A stretch of 64,000 nucleotides of DNA from Microbacterium aurantiacum (GTDB taxonomy: Bacteria > Actinomycetota > Actinomycetes > Actinomycetales > Microbacteriaceae), in assembly GCF_021654035.1 (NCBI RefSeq), contig NZ_JAJPDW010000002.1:1-64000 (forward strand), given 5' to 3'. Numbering within the stretch: the first letter of the stretch is position 1; every line of letters begins with the position of its first letter. Below the pieces are notes generated by a model. It was not told where the DNA came from. It searched no databases and saw only the letters and a program-made list of their open reading frames with translations. Made by a program: the position numbers and the translations under genes. Shown here piece by piece: positions 1 to 8,505 of this stretch.

Positions 1-266
1 ATGTCCGAAGAGCCTCTTTACTGGACGGGCCTGGGTATCCGGCAGAGCTTTCTCGGGACTTGGAGTTGACTCGCACCAACGTTTCCAATCACTTGACCTG
101 CCTTCGAGGGTGTGGCCTGGTGGTGGCAACACCCGAGGGGCGCCGCACGCGATACGAGATCTCCGATCCTCATCTGACCCGAGGGATGCGCGATCTACTG
201 GAGGCTGTGGTTGCTGTCGATCAGGGTGTCCCCTGCGTTGACGACGCGTGCGAGTGCTGCGCATGA
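1..266 (+). CDS. cmtR: CmtR-type ArsR/SmtB metal-sensing repressor, 5'-truncated by window edge
   Basis: This is the C-terminal 87 or so residues of a winged-helix repressor whose start lies before the window. The frame is open from base 3. It shows the recognition-helix segment LTRTNVSNHL, followed directly by TCLRGCGLV. In the CmtR family (known from Mycobacterium tuberculosis) the two cysteines of that segment bind Cd/Pb together with a C-terminal cysteine. The tail here carries that cysteine in VPCV plus an extra CECCA ending. CmtR proteins repress a neighbouring P-type ATPase gene, and one begins 40 bases downstream. The operator should lie upstream of the window. The family call is firm from the motif spacing; which metal it senses is inferred. 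Confidence 0.88.
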   Translation, partial: VRRASLLDGPGYPAELSRDLELTRTNVSNHLTCLRGCGLVVATPEGRRTRYEISDPHLTRGMRDLLEAVVAVDQGVPCVDDACECCA

Positions 267-306
267 CCGACGGGGCATCGGTCTTCGAGCGGACGGGGTG
301 GGCGGG

Positions 307-2421
307 ATGAGCGAGGAGTGCTGCGGTCCGGACGAGCCCCGTAAGGCCGGCACGGTACGGCGAATCGAGTTGTCTGCACCTCGGGTGGCCGCGGATTCTT
401 GCTGCTCGCCGGGCGAGCCCGCCGCACTGGCCGTTGACGCAACACCCTTGCACGTCGAAAACGGGGACGCGTGCTGCGGTCCGAGTGTCTCGGCGGCGGT
501 GACCGGTACCGCGGGGGAGGAGCCGGAGGTGCGGTCGCCGTGGTGGCGGGATCCTGCGCTGCTCCCCTCGGTCCTTTCCGGTGTTTTCCTTCTTGCCGGG
601 TACGTTTTCGAGTGGTCCGGGCTCTCTGTTCCCGCGCTGTTGTTGCAGTGGGTGGCGCTCCTGGCGGGTGCCTGCACGTTCGTTCCTGGCGCCGTCCGCC
701 GGCTGCTGCGCGGTCGCCTCGGTGTCGGGTTGTTGATGATGATCGCCGCGATAGGAGCGGTGCTGCTCGGTCACGTCGGTGAGGCCGCGACGCTCGCGTT
801 CCTGTTCTCCCTCGCCGAGGCCCTCGAGGATCGAGCTATGGATCGTGCGAGAGAAGGTCTGCGCGCGCTTCTGTCGCTGATCCCCGAGACGGTACGAGTG
901 TCACGGTTGAACGGCGATGTCACGATCGCTGCTGCGGATGTTCGGGAGCTTGACATCCTCGTGGTCGGCGCGGGCGAACGCGTCGCCACCGACGGTGTGG
1001 TCGTGGAGGGACGGTCGAGTCTGGACACGTCGGCGGTCACGGGCGAATCCATCCCCGTCGACGTCGCCTCGGGAGACCTGGTGGCAGCGGGCTCCGTGAA
1101 CGGGGCAGCGACCTTGCGGATCGAGGCGACCGCCGACGGCCGTGACAATTCCTTGACGCAGATTGTCGCGCTCGTGGAGCAGGCACACGCACGAAAAGGC
1201 GATCGGGCGCGGCTTGCTGACCGGATCGCGAGGCCTCTCGTTCCTGCCGTGCTGATTGCGGCCGCTGCGATTGTGTTGTTCGGCTTCTTGATCGGGGATC
1301 CCGGAACGTGGACGGAACGTGCGCTCGTCGTCCTGGTCGCCGCGTCCCCCTGCGCTCTGGCGATCGCTGTCCCGGTGACGGTGATCAGCGCCATCGGTGC
1401 CGCGTCCAAGTTCGGTGTCATCATCAAGTCGGGCGAGGCGTTCGAGCAACTCGGCACTATCCGCGCCATCGCTTTGGACAAGACCGGCACCCTCACCCGA
1501 AACCAGCCCGTCGTCGTCGAGGTACACCCGGCGCCGGGCGTCACCCGCGAGGGATTGCTGGCCTGGGCGGCGGCAGTCGAAGCGACCAGCACGCACCCCC
1601 TCGCCACGGCCATCACGGCGGCCGCGCCCAATGCACCGGCCGCGGTGGATGTGCTGGAGGACGCGGGGCATGGTATTACGGGCCGAGTCGGTGGCCGCAC
1701 CGTGCGTGTCGGCAACGCACGTTGGTTGGACGTCAGCGAGCAGAGCGACATCGCGGAGCAGATGGCCGGGCAGGGAATGACGGTTGTGGTCGTGGAGGTT
1801 GACGGGAGGTTCGCCGGCCTGGTCGGAGTGCGCGACGAGTTGCGCCCGGAATCGGCGGAGACCGTGCGGATGCTGCACGCGCAGGGCATTGACACGGTCA
1901 TGCTCACTGGCGACAACGGCCGCACCGCCCGCGCGATCGCCCGCGAGGCCGGAATCACCGACGTGCAAGCCGAACAGCTGCCGGGAGACAAGGCCGACGC
2001 GATCACCGCCCTGGTCGCCACCCGGCCCACGGCAATGGTCGGCGATGGCATCAACGACGCGCCCGCTTTGGTCACGGCCACGGTTGGAATCGCGATGGGC
2101 GTGAAAGGGTCCGCGGCGGCGATCGAATCCGCCGACGTCGCCTTCACCGGCCACGACCTCCGACTCATCCCCGCCGCGCTTGCTCATGCCAGACGCGGCC
2201 GACGGATCATGACCACCAACATCGCCCTCGCGTTGGCGATCATCGTCGTCCTGTTCCCTCTCGCGTTGTTTGGGGTGCTGGGCCTGGCCGGGGTGGTCTT
2301 GGTTCACGAGATCGCCGAATTGATCGTCATCGCCAACGGTGTCCGCGCTGCCCGCCGCCCCGCCCTTGCCCGCAGCATGTCCACGACAGTCGCACCAGAG
2401 CCCGCGCTGACGGTTGCTTGA
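307..2421 (+). CDS. Heavy-metal P1B-type ATPase with Cys-pair N-terminus and SPC motif
   Basis: Membrane ATPase that should export a divalent heavy metal, probably Cd/Zn/Pb or Co, using ATP. Of about 704 residues, those visible include the membrane ion motif SPC (about 347-349), the phosphorylation site DKTGT (D391), the HP motif (H430) and the hinge GDGIND (about 579-584). There is no classical GMTCxxC domain. The first 60 residues instead carry three Cys-Cys pairs at 5-6, 32-33 and 56-57, in contexts such as ECCGP. SPC rather than CPC is typical of P1B-4 pumps, although the HEIAEL segment in the last helix differs from the usual HEGxT, so the subclass is uncertain. I chose ATG 307 because the in-frame upstream starts overlap the regulator and lack a ribosome-binding site. 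The CmtR-like gene just upstream should regulate it. Confidence 0.9.
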   Translation: MSEECCGPDEPRKAGTVRRIELSAPRVAADSCCSPGEPAALAVDATPLHVENGDACCGPSVSAAVTGTAGEEPEVRSPWWRDPALLPSVLSGVFLLAGYVFEWSGLSVPALLLQWVALLAGACTFVPGAVRRLLRGRLGVGLLMMIAAIGAVLLGHVGEAATLAFLFSLAEALEDRAMDRAREGLRALLSLIPETVRVSRLNGDVTIAAADVRELDILVVGAGERVATDGVVVEGRSSLDTSAVTGESIPVDVASGDLVAAGSVNGAATLRIEATADGRDNSLTQIVALVEQAHARKGDRARLADRIARPLVPAVLIAAAAIVLFGFLIGDPGTWTERALVVLVAASPCALAIAVPVTVISAIGAASKFGVIIKSGEAFEQLGTIRAIALDKTGTLTRNQPVVVEVHPAPGVTREGLLAWAAAVEATSTHPLATAITAAAPNAPAAVDVLEDAGHGITGRVGGRTVRVGNARWLDVSEQSDIAEQMAGQGMTVVVVEVDGRFAGLVGVRDELRPESAETVRMLHAQGIDTVMLTGDNGRTARAIAREAGITDVQAEQLPGDKADAITALVATRPTAMVGDGINDAPALVTATVGIAMGVKGSAAAIESADVAFTGHDLRLIPAALAHARRGRRIMTTNIALALAIIVVLFPLALFGVLGLAGVVLVHEIAELIVIANGVRAARRPALARSMSTTVAPEPALTVA

Positions 2422-2468
2422 ATCTCGGCACCGCAACCGGCTGATTCGTGGAAGGTAGACTGCTCGGG

Positions 2469-2906
2469 ATGATCTTGGCCACTCGAACACAGGATGCTGT
2501 GATTCTGAGTGAGCGCCTGCTGATAACGAGGATCATTACGAGCGTGGCTCTGGCGCTGTTGCTTGTCGTCGGGGCGTGGATGGCTACCCACACCGAGCCC
2601 GAGGCGGCCGCACCGACCGTCTCGTCTGTCACGGAGCATGTGGACGCGCACATCGCGCCCATCGCCGCTGGTGCACCGGTGATCGATCAGGGAACGACGA
2701 GTCCCGCACTGCTGGGCGTCGCGGTGTGTGTGCTCGGGGTGTTGTGTGGGCTGCTGCTGGTCGTGGTGACCCGGTGGGTGCATCGCACCCGGCGTCCGCA
2801 GCCTGAACGAAAACTCTTGCCGTTGCTGAGAGCACTGTTGCCCACGCCGGCACCGCCCCGCGCCGCCGCGTTCACGCTGACACAGTTGAGCATTTCCCGA
2901 ACCTGA
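2469..2906 (+). CDS. Small two-helix membrane protein, DUF6153-like
   Basis: About 145 residues. A hydrophobic segment near residues 20-38 is followed by an Ala/Thr/His-containing outer stretch (EHVDAH) and a second helix near 75-97. After that come a basic patch (RWVHRTRRPQPERK) and a tail ending in LSISRT. This layout resembles the actinobacterial DUF6153 membrane proteins often seen near copper and cadmium genes. No catalytic motif is visible and no function is assigned. The histidines in the loop could bind metal, but that is speculation. A GTG at 2448 is an alternative start; ATG 2469 has GGAAGG upstream at a slightly long spacing. Confidence 0.6.
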   Translation: MILATRTQDAVILSERLLITRIITSVALALLLVVGAWMATHTEPEAAAPTVSSVTEHVDAHIAPIAAGAPVIDQGTTSPALLGVAVCVLGVLCGLLLVVVTRWVHRTRRPQPERKLLPLLRALLPTPAPPRAAAFTLTQLSISRT

Positions 2907-3007
2907 CACCTGGCACGCCACCCGTCTGTGGTGGTGACCCTTCTCCGGCGTACCTGCCGGGGATATCTCTCTCATGCCCACGTGTCGCGACCGTTCGGAG
3001 TACCCCC

Positions 3008-3670
3008 ATGAAAACCCCTGTAAAAGCGACGCTGATCACTGTCGCTGTCGTCGTCGCCATGATCCTGGCGGCGGTCATCTATGTCCTTGTCAACGAACGC
3101 TCGACGCCTTCCCCGGGCGGGGAGGGGGAGCCGGCATCGGTGGTGCGACCGAACTCGCATGTTCTGGACGACGGGGGTGAGGGTGCGGTCACGGTGGTGG
3201 AGTTCCTTGACTTCGAATGTGAGGCGTGCGGGGCGTTCTACCCGATCGTCGAAGACATTCGGGAGAAGTTCGCCGGTGAGATCACCTATGTCGTCCGCTA
3301 CTTCCCGCTCCCCGGTCACACCAACTCCACCAACGCGGCTCTGGCTGCGGAGGCCGCTGCCGGGCAGGACCGGTTCGAGGATATGTATCACCGGCTGTTC
3401 GAGACGCAGGCCGAGTGGGGGGAGTCGCAGGAATCCCGCGCAGACCTCTTCCGCGGATTCGCGGAAGAGCTCGGGTTAGATATGGCCGCCTACGACGCGG
3501 CGATCGCGGACCCGGAAACGCTGGCCCGGGTGGAGATGGACCTCAACGAGGGTCAGGCGCTGGGTGTTTCCAGCACCCCGACGTTCTTCGTCGACGGGGA
3601 ACCGCTCGAGTTGCAGCAGTGGGACGATCTCGAGGAGGCCATCACGCAAGCGTTGAGCACGGGCCCGTGA
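3008..3670 (+). CDS. Membrane-anchored DsbA-like thiol-disulfide oxidoreductase
   Basis: 220 residues. A single N-terminal helix (about 8-28) should anchor the protein with its body outside the membrane. The thioredoxin-fold domain follows, with the active site FECEACGAFYP (C71 and C74) and the cis-proline loop STPTFFVDG near the C-terminus. This is the DsbA_4/thioredoxin_4 architecture used to form or isomerise disulfides in exported proteins. It sits between the metal ATPase block and genes for exported metal and haem proteins. The CcdA-like gene at 7738 could supply electrons to the same compartment. Its stop shares a base with the next start (TGATG), implying translational coupling. The substrate is unknown. 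Confidence 0.85.
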   Translation: MKTPVKATLITVAVVVAMILAAVIYVLVNERSTPSPGGEGEPASVVRPNSHVLDDGGEGAVTVVEFLDFECEACGAFYPIVEDIREKFAGEITYVVRYFPLPGHTNSTNAALAAEAAAGQDRFEDMYHRLFETQAEWGESQESRADLFRGFAEELGLDMAAYDAAIADPETLARVEMDLNEGQALGVSSTPTFFVDGEPLELQQWDDLEEAITQALSTGP

Positions 3671-4689
3671 TGCCTGCCAGTCTTGCGCGCCGTCGGGCGA
3701 TCATCGTTGGCGCCGGTCAGTCGGGCCTTGCTGTCGCTGCGGCGCTCAGCGCGGAAGGGCTGCAACCCCAACAGGATTTCGTCGTGATCGATGCGGCAGC
3801 TCCGGGTCAGCGTAGTTGGTCGTCACGGTGGCACTCGATGGTGCTGCTCAGTGACGCCCGACACAGCGCTCTCCCGGCTCGCCGGCATCCGGGGGATCAA
3901 CGGCTGCACCCCAGGGTGGATGAGATGGTCGGTTACCTCAAGGTGGTCGAGGCCGCGATCGGTGTCGAAACAGCCTGGGGTGTCCACGTCACCGGGGTCG
4001 AGCGGCGTGGCGATGGATCGACGCTGCATCTATCCACTTCTGTCGGTGAGGTGCAGACCCGCAACATTGTCTGCGCCACGGGTGCTGCCGCCTACCCCCG
4101 ACTTCCCAAATGGTCTACCGCACTGAGCGTGCCCGGTGTCGCGATCCACAGCAGCAGCTACCAGTATCCCCGCCAGATTCCCACCCGCGATGTGCTTGTC
4201 ATCGGCGGCGGCAACAGCGGTCTGCAGATCGCGCGGGAGCTTGCCGGATCCCATGCGGTGACCCTGGCGGCGCGTACGCGCCGTGCGCACCGCCCGTTGG
4301 TGAGCTACCCGTCGGCAGCGGGGCGGCATCGGCCATTGTTCGGCGGAGAACTTCGTCCGGAGCCGGTGTTCGGTGACAGCTACGAACGGCTGCAACAGGC
4401 CGGTGTGCGCATGGCCCCGGCGGTGACACACGCGCGGGGTGGGGCGGTGACCTTCGCGGACGGGACGACGGCATCACCGGGTTCTGTGATCTTCGCGACC
4501 GGCTACCTCCCCGGAGACGATTGGTTTCCCGATGAGGCACGCATCCGTGGGCCGCGGCGCACAACGACCCCTTTACCTGGCCTGTTCGTCGCTGGATTCC
4601 CGCAGTACAGCCGCCGCGGCGTCGACACCATCGCCGGGGTCTCCGCGGACGCGGCAGCGATCGCGCACCACATCATCAACCGGCCGTAA
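3670..4689 (+). CDS. FAD/NAD(P)-binding oxidoreductase, flavin monooxygenase-like
   Basis: 339 residues with two Rossmann nucleotide-binding motifs: GAGQSG near residues 14-19 for FAD and VIGGGNSG near residue 177 for NAD(P)H. The FATGY motif near the C-terminus is typical of flavin-containing monooxygenases and thioredoxin-reductase-like enzymes. I see no CxxC redox pair between the two domains, so it is not a thioredoxin reductase. Similar proteins (CzcO-like, in the CzcD/FMO group) are often found beside cation diffusion facilitators, and a CDF gene follows here. The role in metal resistance is inferred from that neighbourhood only. Start ATG 3670 overlaps the upstream stop. Confidence 0.8.
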   Translation: MPASLARRRAIIVGAGQSGLAVAAALSAEGLQPQQDFVVIDAAAPGQRSWSSRWHSMVLLSDARHSALPARRHPGDQRLHPRVDEMVGYLKVVEAAIGVETAWGVHVTGVERRGDGSTLHLSTSVGEVQTRNIVCATGAAAYPRLPKWSTALSVPGVAIHSSSYQYPRQIPTRDVLVIGGGNSGLQIARELAGSHAVTLAARTRRAHRPLVSYPSAAGRHRPLFGGELRPEPVFGDSYERLQQAGVRMAPAVTHARGGAVTFADGTTASPGSVIFATGYLPGDDWFPDEARIRGPRRTTTPLPGLFVAGFPQYSRRGVDTIAGVSADAAAIAHHIINRP

Positions 4690-4702
4690 GAGAGGGACCA
4701 TC

Positions 4703-5614
4703 ATGGGCGCTGGCCATAGCCACGACACGGGGGAGGCGACCCCTCGGAACAGATTACTGATCGCGTTCTCGATCACCGCGTCCGTGTTCGTGATCGAAGT
4801 CATCGGCGCGATCATCACCGGCAGCCTCGCCCTGCTCGTGGACGCCGCGCACATGCTGACCGACGTGATCGGCCTCGCGATGGCGGTCACCGCCGCGCAT
4901 CTGATGAACCGGCCCCCGTCTGACCGGTACACGTTCGGGCTGCGGCGTGCGGAAGTGCTCGCCGCCCTCGCCCAGGCCGCACTGCTCCTCGGTGTGGGGA
5001 TCTTCGCGCTGGTTGAGGGCGTACGGCGACTGTTCGAGCCGCCCGAGATCGCGTCGGGCAGCCTATTGTTCTTCGGGATCGTCGGCCTGGTCGCGAACAT
5101 CGCATCCCTGCTTGTGCTGATGAGCGGTCGCACACGCAACCTGAACATGCGCGCCGCATTCCTCGAGGTCCTCAATGATGCACTCGGCTCCGTCGGTGTC
5201 ATCGTCAGCGCCATCCTGATCGCCACCCTCGGCTGGTACCAGGCAGACGCGGTCGCCGGCATCCTGATCGCTCTCCTGATCATCCCGCGCACCTTCATCC
5301 TGCTCCGCGCGTCCGGCAGCGTCCTCCTCGAATCCACCCCTCCCGGCCTTGATCTCGCGGAGGTACGCCGACACATCCTCGAGCTCCCGCCGGTGGTCGC
5401 TGTGCACGACCTGCACGCCTCCCAAGTCTCCACGGACCTGCCCACTCTGACCGCGCACGTCGTCGTCGACGACACCCTCACCCCGGAACAGTCCGCTCGG
5501 CTGCTGCAAGAGCTCCAGGAGTGTGTCTCCGAACACTTTCCGGTGAGCATCGAGCACGCCACGTTCCAGATCGAACCGCAATCCCACCCCGGAGAACACA
5601 CCACCCATGCGTAA
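4703..5614 (+). CDS. Cation diffusion facilitator (CzcD/ZitB-like Zn/Cd/Co efflux)
   Basis: 303 residues with six predicted membrane helices and a cytoplasmic C-terminal domain. It is a proton-coupled antiporter that removes Zn, Cd or Co from the cytoplasm. The helix-2 metal site DAAHMLTD (D47, H50, D54) is complete, and the second site in helix 5 lies around residues 175-185. The N-terminus is short and His-containing (GAGHSHD), as in CzcD proteins. The C-terminal domain carries VAVHDLHAS, typical of the cytoplasmic regulatory fold. Start ATG 4703 has GAGAGGGA upstream. Its stop overlaps the copC start by 8 bases. Confidence 0.93.
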   Translation: MGAGHSHDTGEATPRNRLLIAFSITASVFVIEVIGAIITGSLALLVDAAHMLTDVIGLAMAVTAAHLMNRPPSDRYTFGLRRAEVLAALAQAALLLGVGIFALVEGVRRLFEPPEIASGSLLFFGIVGLVANIASLLVLMSGRTRNLNMRAAFLEVLNDALGSVGVIVSAILIATLGWYQADAVAGILIALLIIPRTFILLRASGSVLLESTPPGLDLAEVRRHILELPPVVAVHDLHASQVSTDLPTLTAHVVVDDTLTPEQSARLLQELQECVSEHFPVSIEHATFQIEPQSHPGEHTTHA

Positions 5615-6278
5615 CCACCGCCGCTCACTCATCACCAGCCTGGCCACCCTTCTCCTCGGAGCCGGACTGACGTTGGCTGTTGCGACCCCCGCCCAAGCGC
5701 ACGACGAACTGGTCTCCTCCTCTCCGGCAGCGGAATCCACAATCACCGGATCACCGACAGAAATCACCCTGTCCTTCAGTGGTGAACTCATCGCGGGAAT
5801 GCAATCCGCCGCCGTCGACGTGATCGCCCCAGATGGGAAGAACATCGCCACCGATGCACCGGCAGAGGATGGCACCTCCATCACTCAGCAGCTCGCCCCG
5901 AACCCGCCGGCCGGGCTGTTCACCGTCCGGTGGAAAGTCGTCTCCAGTGATGGCCATCCGATCAGCGGCGAATACACCTACACCGTCGCACCCACCGACG
6001 CCGTCGCGAGTAGACCCGCCGCCACACCGAGCACGGCTCCGCAGACCCCCGCACCGACCGCGACCGAAGCGCCCGCTGACAACGGATACGGGGGCGAGAC
6101 CTCCGGAGGCGGCGATACCTTCGCGATCCTCGCTGTGCTCGGGGGAGTGGTCGTCCTCGGGGCGACCCTCGTCATCGTGTTGATGGTCGGCAGGGAACGT
6201 CGACAACTCGACCGTGCCGCCGCCGCGCGAGCCGCCCGGGATGCTCCCGCAGAGAAGGACTCTACAAATGAGTCGTAA
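5607..6278 (+). CDS. copC: CopC-domain copper-binding exported protein
   Basis: 223 residues. A Sec signal peptide ends at AQA (29-31), so the mature protein begins with His32. That N-terminal His is the hallmark Cu(II) ligand of CopC. The family pattern follows: HDELVSSSPA, then LSFSGEL, and DGHPISGEYTY with further copper-ligand candidates. A Pro/Thr/Ala linker (about 125-160) leads to a single helix and a basic tail, so the copper domain is tethered outside the membrane. The partner CopD domain is probably the fusion gene at 16545, which is disrupted here. The start lies inside the end of the CDF gene. Confidence 0.92.
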   Translation: MRNHRRSLITSLATLLLGAGLTLAVATPAQAHDELVSSSPAAESTITGSPTEITLSFSGELIAGMQSAAVDVIAPDGKNIATDAPAEDGTSITQQLAPNPPAGLFTVRWKVVSSDGHPISGEYTYTVAPTDAVASRPAATPSTAPQTPAPTATEAPADNGYGGETSGGGDTFAILAVLGGVVVLGATLVIVLMVGRERRQLDRAAAARAARDAPAEKDSTNES

Positions 6279-6804
6279 CCAAGCACGCAGGTTCGCTCTC
6301 GCATGCATCGCCGCAGCAGGCGTGGTGCTGATCGATCAGGCCAGCAAGGCGGCCGCCTTGTCCACGCTAAGAGAGGACGAGCGGATCCCACTGCTGGGTG
6401 AACTGCTCGGTCTGCAACTCGCTTTCAACCCTGGAGCCCTCCTCTCCTTAGGGTCCGGGGCGACATGGCTGCTGACCCTGCTGGGGGTGGCCGCGACCGT
6501 CGTTCTCATCGTCGCCGCAGCTCGCGCCCGCACCACCGGCTGGGCGGTCGGGATCGGGCTGATCCTGGGCGGCGCGATCGGCAACCTCATCGACCGGCTC
6601 TTCGCGCCACCCGCGTTCGGCCGCGGCCATGTCACCGACTTCCTCGCGTACGGCAACTGGTTTATCGGCAACCTCGCCGACGTTGCTCTCGGTGCCGGCG
6701 TGATCGTCCTGGCCGGAAGTCTCTGGATCCGTCACCGCCGCACCCCCACAACAGCCACGGATGAACCCCCGGTCACGGCTCCCACCCTGGAGGCAGGACG
6801 ATGA
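6268..6804 (+). CDS. lspA: Signal peptidase II (prolipoprotein signal peptidase)
   Basis: 178 residues, four predicted helices. It cleaves lipoprotein signal peptides just before the lipid-modified cysteine. Both catalytic aspartates are present: GNLIDR (D109) and NLADVAL (D138), with the conserved FNPGA segment before them. AGAAGGA lies upstream of ATG 6268. It overlaps copC by 11 bases and the next gene by 4. An extra lspA beside metal-resistance genes is known from cadA/cadC clusters of Gram-positive bacteria. Here its obvious local client is the TlpA-like lipoprotein at 7133. Whether this is the only lspA in the genome cannot be judged. Confidence 0.95.
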   Translation: MSRNQARRFALACIAAAGVVLIDQASKAAALSTLREDERIPLLGELLGLQLAFNPGALLSLGSGATWLLTLLGVAATVVLIVAAARARTTGWAVGIGLILGGAIGNLIDRLFAPPAFGRGHVTDFLAYGNWFIGNLADVALGAGVIVLAGSLWIRHRRTPTTATDEPPVTAPTLEAGR

Positions 6805-7136
6805 CGACGAAACAGCGAAACCCTTCGACCTACCAGCGCAACGCGTTCGCACCGAGCCTGCTCGCCGCGGCAGCCCTATTCCTCGCACCGGTGCTGATGG
6901 GCAACGACTGGTTCCTGGCGGTGCTGTTTCTCACCTCCATCCTGGGCGTGATTGTCGCGTGGTTCGCGGTGCAGGCGCGGCAGTGGTGGTGGGTGCCCGT
7001 GTTCGCGGTGATGGTGGTGATCTGGAACCCGGTCTTCCCGTTCCCGTTCACCGGGCCCGTGTGGACGGCGGCACAACCGGTCGCAGCCGTGGTATTCCTC
7101 GTCGCCGGTGCGCTGATCAAAGTGCGCCGCCCATGA
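6801..7136 (+). CDS. DUF6804-family small membrane protein
   Basis: 111 residues with three to four closely spaced hydrophobic segments and the conserved WNPVFPFPFTG segment typical of DUF6804 actinobacterial membrane proteins. Function unknown. It is wedged between lspA and the TlpA-like gene with 4-base overlaps on both sides (ATGA), so it is translated as part of that operon and probably acts at the same membrane. Confidence 0.75.
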   Translation: MTTKQRNPSTYQRNAFAPSLLAAAALFLAPVLMGNDWFLAVLFLTSILGVIVAWFAVQARQWWWVPVFAVMVVIWNPVFPFPFTGPVWTAAQPVAAVVFLVAGALIKVRRP

Positions 7137-7741
7137 CCACGCACAGAGGCCGGACCCGGACTGCTGTCGCCCTGCTCCTCGCGGCGACGTTACTGACCGG
7201 ATGTGCGGCGGATGACTCCCTCGCGCAGCAGTACCGGGACGGCAATGAGAAGGGTTACATCTCCGGCGATTTCCAGGTCGTGGAGATTCCGGAGCCGGAA
7301 CGGGGGGATCCGGTCGTGTTCGAGGGTGTTACCGAGACCGGTGACCCGGTGACCAGTGACGACTATCGGGGTGAGGTGTTGGTGGTGAACTTCTGGTACG
7401 CCGCGTGTGGGCCGTGCATCGTCGAAGCGCCGCTCCTGGAAGAGGTGTGGCAGGAGTACCAGGACCAGGGTGTCGCGTTCCTCGGCGTGAACACCTACGA
7501 TCAGCCGGCCACCGCGCTCTCTTTCGCCCGCGATAACAACATCACCTACCCGAGCGTGATCGATGTGAACGACGGGCAGGTCAAACTCGCATTCGCGCAG
7601 CTCACCCCCATCCAAGCCACCCCCACCACCCTCGTCATCGACCGTGACGGGAGAGTCGCCGCGCGGATCATCGGACAGCTGGCCTCCGCGTCCATCCTCT
7701 CCACACTCGTCGCCGATGCTCTCGCGGAGGATGCCCCGTGA
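7133..7741 (+). CDS. TlpA/ResA-like thiol-disulfide reductase lipoprotein
   Basis: 202 residues. The signal peptide ends in a lipobox LLTGC, giving lipid-modified C24. A thioredoxin-like domain of the ResA/CcmG type follows, with active site CGPC (C92, C95) in FWYAACGPC and a cis-proline region ATPTTLVID. Members of this family keep apocytochrome or CuA cysteines reduced before haem or copper insertion, receiving electrons from CcdA. The ccdA gene is directly downstream with a 4-base overlap, and resB and ccsB follow, so a System II cytochrome c maturation role is well supported by context. The cognate cytochrome is not in the window. Confidence 0.92.
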   Translation: MTTHRGRTRTAVALLLAATLLTGCAADDSLAQQYRDGNEKGYISGDFQVVEIPEPERGDPVVFEGVTETGDPVTSDDYRGEVLVVNFWYAACGPCIVEAPLLEEVWQEYQDQGVAFLGVNTYDQPATALSFARDNNITYPSVIDVNDGQVKLAFAQLTPIQATPTTLVIDRDGRVAARIIGQLASASILSTLVADALAEDAP

Positions 7742-8505
7742 ACCCGGGGGTGGCGATCGTCGACGGTGCCCTCTGGGTGGCTGTCCCGGTCGCGGTGCTC
7801 GCCGGGCTGGTGTCGTTCCTGTCCCCGTGCGTGTTGCCGCTCGTGCCCGGCTACCTCGGCTACCTCGGCAGCACCACCACCGACACCCTAACCACCTCAA
7901 CAGGGTCAGGAACGACGGTGCGGACAGAGCGTGCACGACTCCTGCTGGGGGTGGCCCTGTTCATCGCCGGTTTCACCGTGGTGTTCGTGGCCGTCACCAT
8001 CCTTGGGGGCGCGTTCGGATACTTGCTGCTGCAGTACGCGAACATCCTCACCCGGGTCTTCGGGGTCATCATCCTCTTCCTCGGGCTGGTGTTCCTCGGC
8101 CTGTTCGGGTTCGCCCAACGCACCCTTCGCCCCCGCGCCCGAGGCCGCGCCGGGTTGATCGGCGCCCCATTGCTCGGCTTCGCGCTCGGCGTCGGCTGGA
8201 CGCCCTGTATCGGTCCCACCCTCGCCGCGATCATCTCGATGTCATGGAACCTGGGCGACCCGGCTCGCGCCGGACTGCTCGGCCTGGCCTACTCCCTCGG
8301 CTTGGGGATCCCGTTCCTGATCCTTGCGGCCGGGTGGGGATGGGCATCCCGGTCCGTGACATTCCTGCGCCGCCACATCCGCGCGCTGAACATCATCGGC
8401 GGAGTGATGCTCATCCTCCTCGGGCTGCTGATGGTCACCGGAGCGTGGACGGCGCTGATGTCGGCACTGCAACAGGTGGTGATCAATGTCCCCCTCCCAC
8501 TCTGA
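7738..8505 (+). CDS. ccdA: CcdA-type transmembrane electron carrier
   Basis: 255 residues, about six helices. It passes electrons from cytoplasmic thioredoxin to extracytoplasmic thiol proteins. The two redox cysteines sit in the expected family motifs SPCVLPLVPG (C31) and WTPCIGP (C157). GTG 7738 overlaps the tlpA-like stop by 4 bases, and the coding region overlaps the start of resB. Immediate partners would be the TlpA-like lipoprotein upstream and perhaps the DsbA-like protein at 3008. Confidence 0.93.
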   Translation: MNPGVAIVDGALWVAVPVAVLAGLVSFLSPCVLPLVPGYLGYLGSTTTDTLTTSTGSGTTVRTERARLLLGVALFIAGFTVVFVAVTILGGAFGYLLLQYANILTRVFGVIILFLGLVFLGLFGFAQRTLRPRARGRAGLIGAPLLGFALGVGWTPCIGPTLAAIISMSWNLGDPARAGLLGLAYSLGLGIPFLILAAGWGWASRSVTFLRRHIRALNIIGGVMLILLGLLMVTGAWTALMSALQQVVINVPLPL

